From Hydrogenophaga sp. (GTDB lineage Bacteria; Pseudomonadota; Gammaproteobacteria; Burkholderiales; Burkholderiaceae_C): DNA of 64,000 nt. The notes beneath the pieces were generated by a model, which did not search any database, was not told the DNA's origin, and saw nothing but the letters and a program-made list of their open reading frames with translations. This document shows positions 42,691 through 51,973 of this stretch, in pieces; positions within the stretch are counted from its first letter, which is position 1, and each line of letters opens with the position of its first letter. The stretch is taken from positions 1 through 64,000 of the forward strand of contig NZ_JAUCZG010000004.1 in assembly GCF_030373225.1 (NCBI RefSeq). The letters are read 5' to 3'. A program made the position numbers and the translations under genes.

Positions 42691-42809
42691 GGTGGATGCG
42701 AAGTCTCTGTGTGATGGCGAACAGACCGCAGATGGGTCAGATGATCAGATGGGGTGCAGGCAAACGCCCATGGCCCTCGTCGAGGACCGGCAGCCCTCAG
42801 GAGAAAACC

Positions 42810-42869
42810 ATGTACATCGGCGGCGGCGCTCTATTGCTCATCATCATCCTCTTCCTCGTGTTCCGTTGA
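42810..42869 (+). CDS. 19-residue hydrophobic micropeptide
   Basis: An ATG 6 bp after AGGAGAAA opens a 20-codon frame reading MYIGGGALLLIIILFLVFR. It is one glycine turn followed by a single transmembrane helix with a terminal Arg. A strong ribosome site and the all-membrane composition argue for a real gene. No role is known to me; small peptides of this shape often tune membrane complexes. Confidence 0.65.
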   Translation: MYIGGGALLLIIILFLVFR

Positions 42870-42885
42870 ACCAGGGCGCGAGGGC

Positions 42886-43602
42886 TTACACACCGTTGTG
42901 CGGGTCTTCGCGACGTTGGGCGTACCAAAGGTCCAGCCCCTTGCGCTGTCTCACCGCGCCCAGGCCGCCCCGGATCAGGCGGCCCAGCAGTGCCCACATC
43001 TCGCGTGCCGAATGCGTGCGCAGCTTGCGCCCCGAGCTCAGCACCGGCTCGCTCAGGATCAAGAACCTTCCCTGCCGCTTGAGCGCCCGGCTCAAGCCCA
43101 GCTCCTCGGCTGCAAAGTAACGCTCGTCAAATCCGCCCACGGCCTCGAACGCGGTGCGGGTGCAAAAGAAAAAGCATCCCGCCGCCAGCCGGCTGACCTG
43201 CAACAGCTTCACCACCAGCGGCACCATCAGGCGCGCGTGCAGCGGCATGGCGCCGTCAAAGCGCACCACGGCGCCACCGCCCACCGCCCCGCCACGCAAG
43301 GCCTGCAAGGCCAGACGCACCAGCGCCAGGTGCACCCGCGTGTCGGCATCGACAAAGATGAACACCTCGCCTTGAGCCACCCGTGCACCCGCGTTGCGCG
43401 TGGCAGCAATCTGCCGGTGCGCGACCGTCACCACCTGTGCACCGTGCTCGCGCGCGACCTCGGCCGTGCGGTCGGTGGAGGCGTCGTCCACCACGATCAC
43501 CTCGCAGGCCTCGTCGAGCGCGCCTGCCACCGCATTCAAGGCCTGCAGGGTGGCGCCCAGCAGGCGTTCTTCGTTGTAGGCCGGCACGATGAAGGAGATC
43601 AT
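42886..43602 (-). CDS. Family 2 glycosyltransferase
   Basis: The 238-residue GT-A protein starts MISFIVPAYNEERLLGATLQ and has the nucleotide-binding VIVVDDASTDRT and the metal motif FIFVDADTRVH (DXD). GGFDERYFAAEELGLSRAL corresponds to the acceptor/ED region. No C-terminal membrane segment is evident. It is likely to transfer a sugar to a lipid or glycan. The start is ATG 43600-43602, preceded by a far upstream open frame that is not coding-like. Confidence 0.88.
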   Translation of the reverse strand: MISFIVPAYNEERLLGATLQALNAVAGALDEACEVIVVDDASTDRTAEVAREHGAQVVTVAHRQIAATRNAGARVAQGEVFIFVDADTRVHLALVRLALQALRGGAVGGGAVVRFDGAMPLHARLMVPLVVKLLQVSRLAAGCFFFCTRTAFEAVGGFDERYFAAEELGLSRALKRQGRFLILSEPVLSSGRKLRTHSAREMWALLGRLIRGGLGAVRQRKGLDLWYAQRREDPHNGV

Positions 43603-43737
43603 GCACAGCAGGTTACCCGCGCATGGCCGGCTGGCACGGGTACGGGGTTTCTGGCTGCGGCGCGAACACGCGCGACAACGCCCGCCGGCGCTTCGGTGCA
43701 ACATCGTGCCGCCCTCCATCTTCCGGCGCCGCCCACC

Positions 43738-44856
43738 ATGACCACCCAGTTCCAGCTCCGCAAGGACCAGCTCGCCACCACCCGCACCGTGCAGTTGCCC
43801 GACACGCCCCCGCCGGACGGCGCGATCCGCGTGCGCATCGAGCAGTTTGCCTACACCTCCAACAACATCACCTACGCCGCTTTCGGCGACGCGATGAACT
43901 ACTGGGCGTTTTTCCCGGTGGCGCCCGGGGCGGCCGACACGCCGGCCTGGGGCATGGTGCCGGTCTGGGGCTTCGGCGTGGTCGAAGAGACCCGGTGCGC
44001 CGGCGTGGCGGTGGGTGAACGCCTCTACGGCTACTGGCCGATGGCCACCCATGCGGAGCTCGTGCCTGCGCGCCTCTCACCCGAGGGTTTCATGGACGGC
44101 GCGCCCCACCGTGCGGCGCTGCACCCGGTCTACAACCACTACCTGCGCTGCGCGGCGGACCCGCTGCACGACCCGGCCACCGAGTCCCTGCAGGCGCTGC
44201 TGCGCCCGCTCTTCCTCACCGCCTGGCTGATCGACGACTTCCTGGCCGACAACGACTTCTTCGGCACGAACAACGGCGGCCAGCGCGGCGTGATGCTGCT
44301 CTCGTCGGCCAGCAGCAAGACCGCCTGCGCCACGGCCGCACAACTGGCGCAACGTCCCGAGGTCGAGGTGGTGGGCCTGACCTCGCCGGGCAACGTGGCA
44401 TTTTGTGAAAACCTGGGCGTGTACAGCCGCGTGCTCACCTACGACCAGCTCGATCGGCTGGCGCCGGACACGCCGATGGTGTACGTGGACTTTGCCGGCA
44501 ACGGCGCACTGCGCAAGGCCATCCACAGCCGCTTCACCGCGCTGGCCTACAGCTGCTCGATCGGCGGCACGCACGTGGACCAGCTCGCCGGGGGCCGCGA
44601 CCTGGCCGGCCCGCGCCCGGTGCTGTTCTTTGCCCCCGCGCAGGCCAAGAAGCGCCACGGCGACTGGGGGCCGGCCGGCTTCAACGAGCGCCTGGCCCGG
44701 GCCTGGCACGCTTTCATCGCCCAGGTGAACGATCCCGCCCAGCCCTGGGTGGTGGTGCAGCACCACAGCGGCCCCGATGCCGTGCGGGCCGCGCACGCGC
44801 TGGTGCTGGGTGGGCAAGGGGATCCGCGCGTGGGGCACATGCTGTCGCTGTCGTGA
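43738..44856 (+). CDS. DUF2855 family protein
   Basis: The 372-residue protein has the block NNITYAAFGDAMNYWAFFP near the N-terminus and SSASSKTACATAAQLAQRP in the middle, both typical of DUF2855, a family with a medium-chain-dehydrogenase-like layout. Its reaction is not established. It is divergent from the glycosyltransferase with 135 bp between. The ATG is at 43738-43740. Confidence 0.85.
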   Translation: MTTQFQLRKDQLATTRTVQLPDTPPPDGAIRVRIEQFAYTSNNITYAAFGDAMNYWAFFPVAPGAADTPAWGMVPVWGFGVVEETRCAGVAVGERLYGYWPMATHAELVPARLSPEGFMDGAPHRAALHPVYNHYLRCAADPLHDPATESLQALLRPLFLTAWLIDDFLADNDFFGTNNGGQRGVMLLSSASSKTACATAAQLAQRPEVEVVGLTSPGNVAFCENLGVYSRVLTYDQLDRLAPDTPMVYVDFAGNGALRKAIHSRFTALAYSCSIGGTHVDQLAGGRDLAGPRPVLFFAPAQAKKRHGDWGPAGFNERLARAWHAFIAQVNDPAQPWVVVQHHSGPDAVRAAHALVLGGQGDPRVGHMLSLS

Positions 44857-45088
44857 GCGCGTGACCTTACGCACAGAGACTGTGCCCTAGGCTGTGGATA
44901 ACGAGGTGGACAACCGCCACAGGCCGCCGCCCGCCTCACGCTGCGCGATGTGCCTTGAAAACAGGCAGTGGTCAGCCGCTCGGCAGAGGCTCACCAACGT
45001 CTCGTCATGGAGCGGGCAGCGTGCAGGCCATCGATCACGCCATGGCACCGTGCAGACCCAGGCGGACGCGTGCTCACCGCAACGGGGG
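44857..45088. other. Intergenic region with one DnaA-box-like 9-mer
   Basis: No gene is seen in this 232-bp convergent gap. TGTGGATAA at 44893-44901 matches the DnaA box TTATCCACA on the other strand, but only once. The rest shows no repeat. Confidence 0.5.
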
Positions 45089-46540
45089 TCAGCCTGTGCT
45101 GTTTTGCCCCGGGCTTGATCCACCCATCAAGCGCTTCACATTGCCCATCGCTGCCATCGCCTGCTGGCGCAGCTCGGCCAGGATGGCGGTTTTTTCCGTG
45201 TCCGCAGGGTCGATGCCGGCCGTCATCTTGCTGAAGCCGTCGAGGCGGCTTTCGCGCATCCAGTTGCGCAGGGGCTTGTCCTGGCTCCAGCGCATCTGGT
45301 TGGACAGACTGACCAGGGTGGACTGGACGTAGCCCCCCACGTTGCGCGGAAAGGGCACGGGCGTGCAGAGCTGGTTCCGGGTGGCGTCGTCTTCGTGGTG
45401 CGCTTCCACATACGCACACACGGCGCTGCTGAACGTGACCAGCGGGGCGCGCACGAGCTGGGGCACGATCTTGCCGGGTTGAAAGATCGGCTCGATGTCG
45501 CGCGGCTCCACGGCGGAGGCGGTGCAGTTGATGAAGAGCGTGTTGTCGTCCATGGCCTCGCGGCCTTGTTCGAGCACGAGCGCACCGGCTTCGATGGCCA
45601 GCACGCGGCCCTTGCGGATCACGTGCTGGATCTGTCTGAGCAACTGCACCTCGCCTTCGGACAGCGTGGCGTAGTGGAACATGCGCGGGGTGTGCCGCGT
45701 GTCGATGCGCAGCATCTGGCCGCCGGCCTCCAGGCGCTCGAACAGGTCGTCCACGCTGCTGGCTTCGGCCAGGGCTTTCATCTGTGCCAGTTGTCCACCG
45801 ATGGAGTGCTTGAAGAACTCTTCGCCTGGCTGCGTGGTGAGCCGGTTCACCACCCACGAGTCGCGCGGCATCACCCAGCTGATGGCTTGTTGCGGCACGC
45901 CGCATTCGAGCAGCCAGACGGCCGCGTCCATCGCGGTCTTGCCGGCGCCCAGGATGCAGAAGCGGGTGGGGCGTTCCTGCGTGCCGTCCAGGCTGCCCTG
46001 CCAGAGCTGGGTGAGCTGCGTGGGGGTGACCAGGCGCACACCCTCGGCCACGCTGAATTTCGGCTTGGTGGTGGCCGGCACGCTGGGGCTGAAGTAGCGC
46101 GCGTCCACCAGCTTTCTGCGCACGGTGATGGTGGACACGGCGCCCGAGAGCAATGAGGTCACACGGGCGGTGCCGGCGTCCAGACCTTCAAAACGGCTCA
46201 TGGGCAGGTAGCGCACGCGGCCGCTGGGCAGCAAGGTCTGGTGCATCACCTGATGGAAATAACCGCTCACCTCGGCGCCGCTGGCCAGCTCGTACATGCC
46301 CGCGTTGTGGCCCACGGTGTCCTTGCGGCCGGTGCCCAGCGCCAGCGAATTCACGCCGTAGAAGGCCGAGGGCTGGTGCAGGGATACAAAGGGATAGGCG
46401 TCGTTCCAGTGGCCGCCGGGCTGGCCGTGCATGTCCACCAGGGTGATGTGCGCGTCGCTCTCGTGCAGCAGCGTGTCGGCGAAGGCCAGGCCGGTGGCTC
46501 CTGCGCCGATGATGAGGTAGTCGGTCGCGTGCTGGGCCAT
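45089..46540 (-). CDS. FAD/NAD(P)-binding oxidoreductase
   Basis: The 483-residue flavoprotein begins with YLIIGAGATGLAFADTLL (Rossmann GAGATG) followed by GQPGGHW. It has a second dinucleotide site at FCILGAGKTAMDAAVWLL, and so resembles flavin monooxygenases. No membrane segment. The substrate is unknown. It is divergent from imuA, with the LexA box between them, so it might also feel SOS control. Confidence 0.85.
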   Translation of the reverse strand: MAQHATDYLIIGAGATGLAFADTLLHESDAHITLVDMHGQPGGHWNDAYPFVSLHQPSAFYGVNSLALGTGRKDTVGHNAGMYELASGAEVSGYFHQVMHQTLLPSGRVRYLPMSRFEGLDAGTARVTSLLSGAVSTITVRRKLVDARYFSPSVPATTKPKFSVAEGVRLVTPTQLTQLWQGSLDGTQERPTRFCILGAGKTAMDAAVWLLECGVPQQAISWVMPRDSWVVNRLTTQPGEEFFKHSIGGQLAQMKALAEASSVDDLFERLEAGGQMLRIDTRHTPRMFHYATLSEGEVQLLRQIQHVIRKGRVLAIEAGALVLEQGREAMDDNTLFINCTASAVEPRDIEPIFQPGKIVPQLVRAPLVTFSSAVCAYVEAHHEDDATRNQLCTPVPFPRNVGGYVQSTLVSLSNQMRWSQDKPLRNWMRESRLDGFSKMTAGIDPADTEKTAILAELRQQAMAAMGNVKRLMGGSSPGQNSTG

Positions 46541-46648
46541 GGCAGTCCTTGAGGTGGTGCTTCAGAGCATGCAGGACCCAGGCCGGACCGGCAATCGGGG
46601 CAAACCATGCGCACGGCGCCACCACTGGACACGGATTGGCCTTTCATA

Positions 46649-46668
46649 TACTGTACGTGTATACAGTA
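46649..46668. promoter_or_regulatory. LexA (SOS) box of imuA-imuB-dnaE2
   Basis: CTGT (46651-46654), 8 bases, ACAG (46663-46666), flanked by TA on both sides, give a nearly perfect 20-bp palindrome of the TACTGT-N8-ACAGTA form. It lies 46 bp before the imuA ATG, where it would block the promoter until DNA damage. Confidence 0.92.
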
Positions 46669-46714
46669 TCGATTCGGCCTTTCAACCCCACCCCCACACC
46701 CCGGTTCACCCGCC

Positions 46715-47554
46715 ATGCATCCCGCCCTCGACTGGCAGGAGGACGACCTGTCTTCCGCCTTCACACCCGCCGCCCCGGCCCCCACGCCCCGACCGGCCCG
46801 CCTGCCCGGTGAACTGCCGATGGCGGTGGCCGCGGCCATCTGGCGCGGCGACCAGCTCGGTGGCCCGGTCTCGGCCGTGCTGGCCAGCGGCTTCGACGCG
46901 CTGGACGCGCAGTTGCCCGGCGGCGGCTGGCCGTGCCACGGGGTCATCGAGATCCTGGCGCCGCAAAGCGGCATCCTGGAATGGCGCCTGCTCGGGCCGG
47001 CGCTGCGCCAGGTGTGCGCCGCCGGGCGCGCGGTGGTGGTGGTCGGGCCACCCAAGGCGCCGCACCTGCCGGGACTGCGTTTCGAAGGCATCGACGAGCG
47101 CCAGCTGGTGTGGGTGCGGGCCGACACGCCGTCCGAGCGCCTGTGGTCGGCCGAACAACTCGTCAAGGCCAACGCCTGCGGTGCGCTGGTGGTATGGCTG
47201 CCGCAGGTGCGTGCCGAGCAGGTGCGTCGCCTGCAGGTGCTGGCCGCCGGTTGCGAAGGCCCGGTGTTCCTGTGCCGGCCGATCACGGCGGCGCGCGAGT
47301 CGTCGGCCGCGCCGCTGCGACTGCAGGCCCGCGTGGGACCGGACTGGGAACTGCACCTGAGCATCTTCAAGCGCAAGGGCCCGCCGCTGGAAGACACGTT
47401 GCGCCTGGGCTCGGTGCCCGGCGGGCTGCGCGCCATCCTCACGCCGCGGCTGCGCTTCCCCAGCCGCCTTCTGCCCTCCGATGCGCACCGAGAGGCCGAA
47501 CATGTTGTGGTCAGCACTCCTGCTCCCGACCGCCCCCGTCACGCCGTCCACTGA
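46715..47554 (+). CDS. imuA: ImuA, SOS mutagenesis accessory protein
   Basis: The 279-residue RecA/SulA-related protein is needed with ImuB and DnaE2 for error-prone translesion synthesis. The start MHPALDWQEDD is at 46715. The block GFDALDAQLPGGGWPCHGVIEIL and the strand VVVVGPPKAPHLP fit ImuA. The C-terminal RKGPPLEDTLRLGSVPGGLR-like region is also typical. It overlaps imuB by 53 bp. Expression should be LexA-controlled. Confidence 0.92.
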   Translation: MHPALDWQEDDLSSAFTPAAPAPTPRPARLPGELPMAVAAAIWRGDQLGGPVSAVLASGFDALDAQLPGGGWPCHGVIEILAPQSGILEWRLLGPALRQVCAAGRAVVVVGPPKAPHLPGLRFEGIDERQLVWVRADTPSERLWSAEQLVKANACGALVVWLPQVRAEQVRRLQVLAAGCEGPVFLCRPITAARESSAAPLRLQARVGPDWELHLSIFKRKGPPLEDTLRLGSVPGGLRAILTPRLRFPSRLLPSDAHREAEHVVVSTPAPDRPRHAVH

Positions 47555-48815
47555 GGCGGCGCGCCGAGCCGTGGCCACCTGGGCGTTGCAGTTCACGCCC
47601 CGCGTGGCGCTGGCCGATGGTGCGGTGCTCATGGAGGTGGCGGCGAGCGTGCGCCTGTTTGGCGGCAAGCGTGCGCTGCGCGACCGTGTGGTGATCGAGA
47701 GCCCGCAGCTCGGTGTGGTGCAGGTGGCCTGGGCGCCGAACAGCCTGGCCGCGCTGGCGCTGGCGCGCGCCGGCCGTGAAAACGGCTTGCGGCAGGCGCT
47801 GCCGGTGCTGCTCGATGCCTTGCCCATGGCGGTGTTGAGCGCCACACAGCCCCACCACACCACGCTGGCGCACATCGGCTGCCGCACGCTGGGCGACATC
47901 CGCGCGCTGCCGCGCGGCGGCATGGGCCGGCGCTTTGACAAGCAGTTGCTGCAGGCACTCGACCAGGCCTACGGTGCCGAACCCGAGGCCCATGTGTGGG
48001 TGGCGCTGCCCGAACGGTTCGAGGAACGGCTGGAGCTCATGGCGCGCGTGGAACAGGCGCCGGCCCTGCTGTTTGGTGCGCGGCGCCTGCTGCTGGTGAT
48101 GAGCGGCTGGCTGGCGGCGCGGCGCGCGGGCGTCACGGCCTTCACGCTGCGCTGGGCGCACGACGCCATGCGAGCGCGGGACGCGGGCGAGGGCGGCGAG
48201 ATCACGGTGCGCACGGCCGAGCCCACGCGCGACACCGAACACCTCTGCCGCCTGCTGGCCGAGCACCTGGCCCATGTGCAGCTGCTCGCGCCCGTGGGCG
48301 ACCTGCAGCTGCTGGCCACCGAGGTGCAGCCGCTGGTGGAGACCAGCGCCTCGCTCTTGCCCGACACCGTGCGCCAGGGTGAGACGCTGCACCTGGTGCT
48401 GGAGCGGCTGGCCGCACGCCTGGGGCCCGGGCGCGTGTTGCGCCCGGTGCTGCTGCCCGACCACCGCCAGGAATGGATGTGCCGCTGGCAGAGCGCGCCC
48501 GAACCGCTGCCACGCAAAACCGGCAAGGCACCGGCCTGCACCACCGGCCTGCCACAACCCACCTTTGTATTGCCCGAGCCTCTGAAGCTGGCGGTGCGCG
48601 GCAACCGGCCGATCTACCAGGGTGAACTGCAGCTGCTCGCCGGCCCGCAGCGGGTGGAGGGCGGCTGGTGGGACCGCGTGGACGACGTGGCCACCACGCG
48701 CAACGTGGTGCGCGACTACTGGGTGGCGCTCTCGGCGCACGCGGGTGTGCTGTGGGTGTTCCAGACGCGGCTGGACGAGACGCCTGCGTGGTACCTGCAC
48801 GGGCACTTTGCATGA
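47502..48815 (+). CDS. imuB: ImuB, inactive Y-family polymerase
   Basis: The 437-residue protein from ATG 47502 (MLWSALLLP) has the Y-polymerase palm/little-finger layout. It lacks the acidic catalytic residues of DinB (no SIDE-type motif), as ImuB proteins do. It tethers DnaE2 to the beta clamp. It overlaps imuA at the front and dnaE2 (ATGA, 48812) at the end. An upstream ATG at 47481 is also in frame. Confidence 0.92.
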   Translation: MLWSALLLPTAPVTPSTEAARRAVATWALQFTPRVALADGAVLMEVAASVRLFGGKRALRDRVVIESPQLGVVQVAWAPNSLAALALARAGRENGLRQALPVLLDALPMAVLSATQPHHTTLAHIGCRTLGDIRALPRGGMGRRFDKQLLQALDQAYGAEPEAHVWVALPERFEERLELMARVEQAPALLFGARRLLLVMSGWLAARRAGVTAFTLRWAHDAMRARDAGEGGEITVRTAEPTRDTEHLCRLLAEHLAHVQLLAPVGDLQLLATEVQPLVETSASLLPDTVRQGETLHLVLERLAARLGPGRVLRPVLLPDHRQEWMCRWQSAPEPLPRKTGKAPACTTGLPQPTFVLPEPLKLAVRGNRPIYQGELQLLAGPQRVEGGWWDRVDDVATTRNVVRDYWVALSAHAGVLWVFQTRLDETPAWYLHGHFA

Positions 48816-51800
48816 ACCTGCCCGACTACGCCGAGCTGCGCTGCATTTCCAACTTCAGCTTCCTGCGCGGCGCCAGCCGGCCCGAGGAGCTGGTGCAGCG
48901 GGCGCATGCGCTCGGTTACCGCGCGCTGGCGCTGGTGGACGAATGCTCCATGGCCGGCATGGTGCGCGCGCACGGGGCGGCAAAAGACAAGGGCCTGAAG
49001 CTGCTGGTGGGCAGCCAGTTCCGGGTGCAGGCGGACGCAGCCTTCACCCTCATCGTGCTGGCCTGCAACCTCAACGGCTACGGCAACCTGTGCGAGTTCA
49101 TCACGCGCCTGCGCCGCGCCTCGGCCAAGGGCAGCTACCACCTGGGCCTGGACGGCATCGACGCCGCCGCGCTCGCCGACTGCGTGGTGATCGCCGTGCC
49201 CGAGCGCACGGGCGAGCAGGCGCAGATGGACACGGTGGCGCGCTGGCTGCTGCAGCATTTCATGGGCCGCTGCTGGCTCGGGGTGGAGCAGTTGCGCCGG
49301 CTCGACGACGAGATGCTGCTGCACAAGCTGCGCCAGAGCAGCGATCTCACCGCGGTGCCGCTGGTGGCCGTGGGCGACGTGCACATGCACCTGCGCTCGC
49401 GCAAGCCGCTGCAGGACGTGCTCACCGCCACGCGCATCGGCCAGCCGCTGAGCGCCTGCGGGCTGGCGCTGTCGCAAAACGCCGAGCAGCACCTGCGCTC
49501 GCGCCTGGCACTGGGCCAGCGTTACCCGGCCGGGCTGCTCGCTGAAACGCTGGTGGTGGCCGACCGCTGCGCGTTTTCGCTCGACGAACTGCGCTACCAG
49601 TACCCGGACGAGGTGGTGCCCGCCGGCGAGACGCCCGCCAGCCATTTGCGCCGGCTGGCTTACGAGGGCGCCGGGCGGCGCTGGCCCGAAGGTGCGACGG
49701 CTGCGGTGCAGCAACAGATCGAACACGAACTCGCGCTGATCGAGGAGCTGAAGTACGAGCACTACTTCCTCACCGTGTACGACATCGTGGCCTTCGCGCG
49801 TTCGCAGAACATCCTGTGCCAGGGCCGTGGCTCGGCGGCCAACAGCGTGGTGTGTTACTGCCTGGGCATCACCGAGGTGGACCCGGCGCGCATGTCGGTG
49901 CTGTTCGAGCGTTTCATCTCGCGCGAGCGCAACGAGCCGCCCGACATCGACGTGGACTTCGAGCACGAGCGGCGCGAGGAAATCATCCAGTACCTCTACC
50001 GCAAGTACGGCCGTGAGCGCGCCGCGCTGACCGCCGCGGTGGCCAGCTACCGCCCGCGCAGCGCCATTCGCGATGTCGGCAAGGCGCTGGGTTTCGCCGA
50101 GGCCACGCTGGACGCGCTGGCCAAGGGCCACCAGTGGTGGGACAGCCGCGGCATCGAGCCCGAGCGCCTGCGCGAAGCGGGGCTGGACCCGCAAAGCCTG
50201 GCGGTGCGCCAGTTGATCGCGCTCACCGGCCAGCTCATGGGTTTTCCGCGCCACCTCTCGCAGCACAGCGGCGGCTTCGTGCTCACGCGCCTGCCGCTCT
50301 CGCGCATGGTGCCGATCGAAAACGCCAGCATGGCCGGGCGCACGGTGATCGAGTGGGACAAGGACGACCTGGACGCCATGGGCCTGCTCAAGGTGGACGT
50401 GCTGGCCCTGGGCATGCTGACCGCCATCCGCAAGTCGCTGGCGTTCATCGGCGAGCGCAAGGGCCATGTGTTCGAGATGCAGGACATCCCGCCCGAGGAC
50501 GAGGCCACCTACGACATGATCTGCGCCGCCGACACCGTGGGTGTGTTCCAGATCGAGAGCCGCGCGCAGATGAGCATGCTGCCGCGCCTCCAACCCCGCT
50601 GCTTCTACGACCTGGTGATCGAAGTGGCGCTGGTGCGCCCCGGCCCCATCCAGGGCGGCGCGGTGCACCCGTACCTGGACCGCCGCCAGGGCAAGGTGCC
50701 GGTGAGCTACCCCAGCGCTGCGCTGGAGCAGGCGCTGGGCCGAACGCTGGGCATTCCGATCTTTCAGGAACAGTGCATGCAGATCGCCATATTGGCCGCG
50801 GGCTTCACGCCCGGCGAGGCGGACGGCCTGCGCCGCGCCATGGCAGCCTGGAAGCGCAAGGGTGGCCTGGGCCACTACGAACGCCGCCTGATCGACGGCA
50901 TGACCGAACGCGGCTACACGCTGGAGTTCGCCCAGGGTGTGTACGAGCAGATCAAGGGATTCTCCAGCTACGGCTTTCCCGAGAGCCACGCCGCCAGCTT
51001 TGCGCTGCTGGTCTATGCCAGCTGCTGGATCAAGCGCCACCACCCGGCCGAGTTTCTGGCCGCGCTGCTCAACAGCCAGCCGCTGGGCTTCTACACCCCG
51101 AGCCAGCTGGTGCAGGACGCCCGGCGCCACCAGGTGGAGGTGCGCCGCGTGGACGTGCTGCACAGCGAATGGGACTGCACGCTCGAAGAGCGCTCTGCCG
51201 TCCGGGCCGATCCCACCCCCGTTCGGGCTGAGCCCACACCCGTTCGGGCTGAGCCTGTCGAAGCCCTGCCCGCCGTGCGCCTGGGCCTGCGCCTGGTCTC
51301 GGGCCTGAAGACCGGGGCCGCCCAACGCATCGTGGCGGCCCGCGCCCAGCGCCTGTTCGACAGTGCCGAAGACCTGGCCCGCCGCGCCGGCCTGGACCAG
51401 CAGGACATGCAGCAGCTCGCCGCTGCCGATGCGCTGGCGGGCCTGAGTGGCCACCGCCGCCAGCAGGTGTGGGACGCCGCCGCCCTGAAGACCGCGCCCG
51501 AACTGTTGCAGGACGCGCCGGTGGACGAAGACCCGCTGGACCTGCCCGAGGCGCCCGAGGGCGAAGCGGTGGTGTGGGACTACGCCAGCCTGGGCCTCAC
51601 GCTGCGCCGCCACCCGCTGGCGCTGCTGCGCCCGCAACTCGACCAGCGAAAGCTCATGACCGCCGAAGCGCTGCAGCACGCACCCAACGGCAGGCTGGTG
51701 CGCCATTGCGGCATCGTCACCCTGCGCCAGCAACCCGAGACCGCTTCCGGCGTGGTGTTCGTGAGCCTGGAAGACGAGACCGGTGTGGTGCAGGTGATCG

Positions 51801-51973
51801 TGTGGAAACACCTGCGCGAACGCCAGCGCACCGTGCTGCTGCGCTCACGCCTGCTGGCGGTGTACGGTGTGTGGCAGCGCGAAGGCGAAGCAAAGAACCT
51901 GATCGCCGGCCACCTGGAAGACCTCACGCCGCTGCTCAGGGGGCTGTCGACGGTGAGCCGGGATTTTCATTGA
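48812..51973 (+). CDS. dnaE2: Error-prone DNA polymerase DnaE2
   Basis: The 1053-residue C-family polymerase has a PHP domain at the N-terminus (YAELRCISNFSFLRGASRPE), then the palm (QGRGSAANSVVCYCLGIT and PDIDVDFEHERR, holding the catalytic Asp residues), fingers, and a C-terminal OB region (GIVTLRQQPETASGVVFVSL). Between fingers and OB region, residues 797-817 contain three 7-residue repeats not expected in the family (see repeat at 51198). Its last 7 bp overlap the convergent AbiEii gene. Last gene of the SOS operon. Confidence 0.94.
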   Translation: MNLPDYAELRCISNFSFLRGASRPEELVQRAHALGYRALALVDECSMAGMVRAHGAAKDKGLKLLVGSQFRVQADAAFTLIVLACNLNGYGNLCEFITRLRRASAKGSYHLGLDGIDAAALADCVVIAVPERTGEQAQMDTVARWLLQHFMGRCWLGVEQLRRLDDEMLLHKLRQSSDLTAVPLVAVGDVHMHLRSRKPLQDVLTATRIGQPLSACGLALSQNAEQHLRSRLALGQRYPAGLLAETLVVADRCAFSLDELRYQYPDEVVPAGETPASHLRRLAYEGAGRRWPEGATAAVQQQIEHELALIEELKYEHYFLTVYDIVAFARSQNILCQGRGSAANSVVCYCLGITEVDPARMSVLFERFISRERNEPPDIDVDFEHERREEIIQYLYRKYGRERAALTAAVASYRPRSAIRDVGKALGFAEATLDALAKGHQWWDSRGIEPERLREAGLDPQSLAVRQLIALTGQLMGFPRHLSQHSGGFVLTRLPLSRMVPIENASMAGRTVIEWDKDDLDAMGLLKVDVLALGMLTAIRKSLAFIGERKGHVFEMQDIPPEDEATYDMICAADTVGVFQIESRAQMSMLPRLQPRCFYDLVIEVALVRPGPIQGGAVHPYLDRRQGKVPVSYPSAALEQALGRTLGIPIFQEQCMQIAILAAGFTPGEADGLRRAMAAWKRKGGLGHYERRLIDGMTERGYTLEFAQGVYEQIKGFSSYGFPESHAASFALLVYASCWIKRHHPAEFLAALLNSQPLGFYTPSQLVQDARRHQVEVRRVDVLHSEWDCTLEERSAVRADPTPVRAEPTPVRAEPVEALPAVRLGLRLVSGLKTGAAQRIVAARAQRLFDSAEDLARRAGLDQQDMQQLAAADALAGLSGHRRQQVWDAAALKTAPELLQDAPVDEDPLDLPEAPEGEAVVWDYASLGLTLRRHPLALLRPQLDQRKLMTAEALQHAPNGRLVRHCGIVTLRQQPETASGVVFVSLEDETGVVQVIVWKHLRERQRTVLLRSRLLAVYGVWQREGEAKNLIAGHLEDLTPLLRGLSTVSRDFH
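51198..51267 (+). repeat. Three 21-bp tandem units inside dnaE2, related to the dispersed repeat
   Basis: CCGTTCGGGCTGAGCC begins at 51219 and 51240, and a decayed copy at 51198, with a 21-bp period. In frame they encode VRADPTP-VRAEPTP-VRAEPVE. The last unit runs on into GCTGAGCCTGTCGAAGCCCT, matching the left arm of the repeat at 21731. This suggests an intergenic repeat that landed in the gene and kept the frame. Confidence 0.75.

Noticed and set aside
42707-42724. CTGT...ACAG before the SRAP gene as a LexA box
   Set aside because: The half-sites are 10 bases apart, not 8, and flanks do not match.
44893-44901. DnaA-box 9-mer as a sign of a replication origin
   Set aside because: Only one box, no AT-rich unwinding element and no dnaA/dnaN/parAB genes nearby.
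48716-51811. 1031-codon minus-strand frame across dnaE2
   Set aside because: Antisense shadow rich in His, Gln and Val; dnaE2 has all expected domains.
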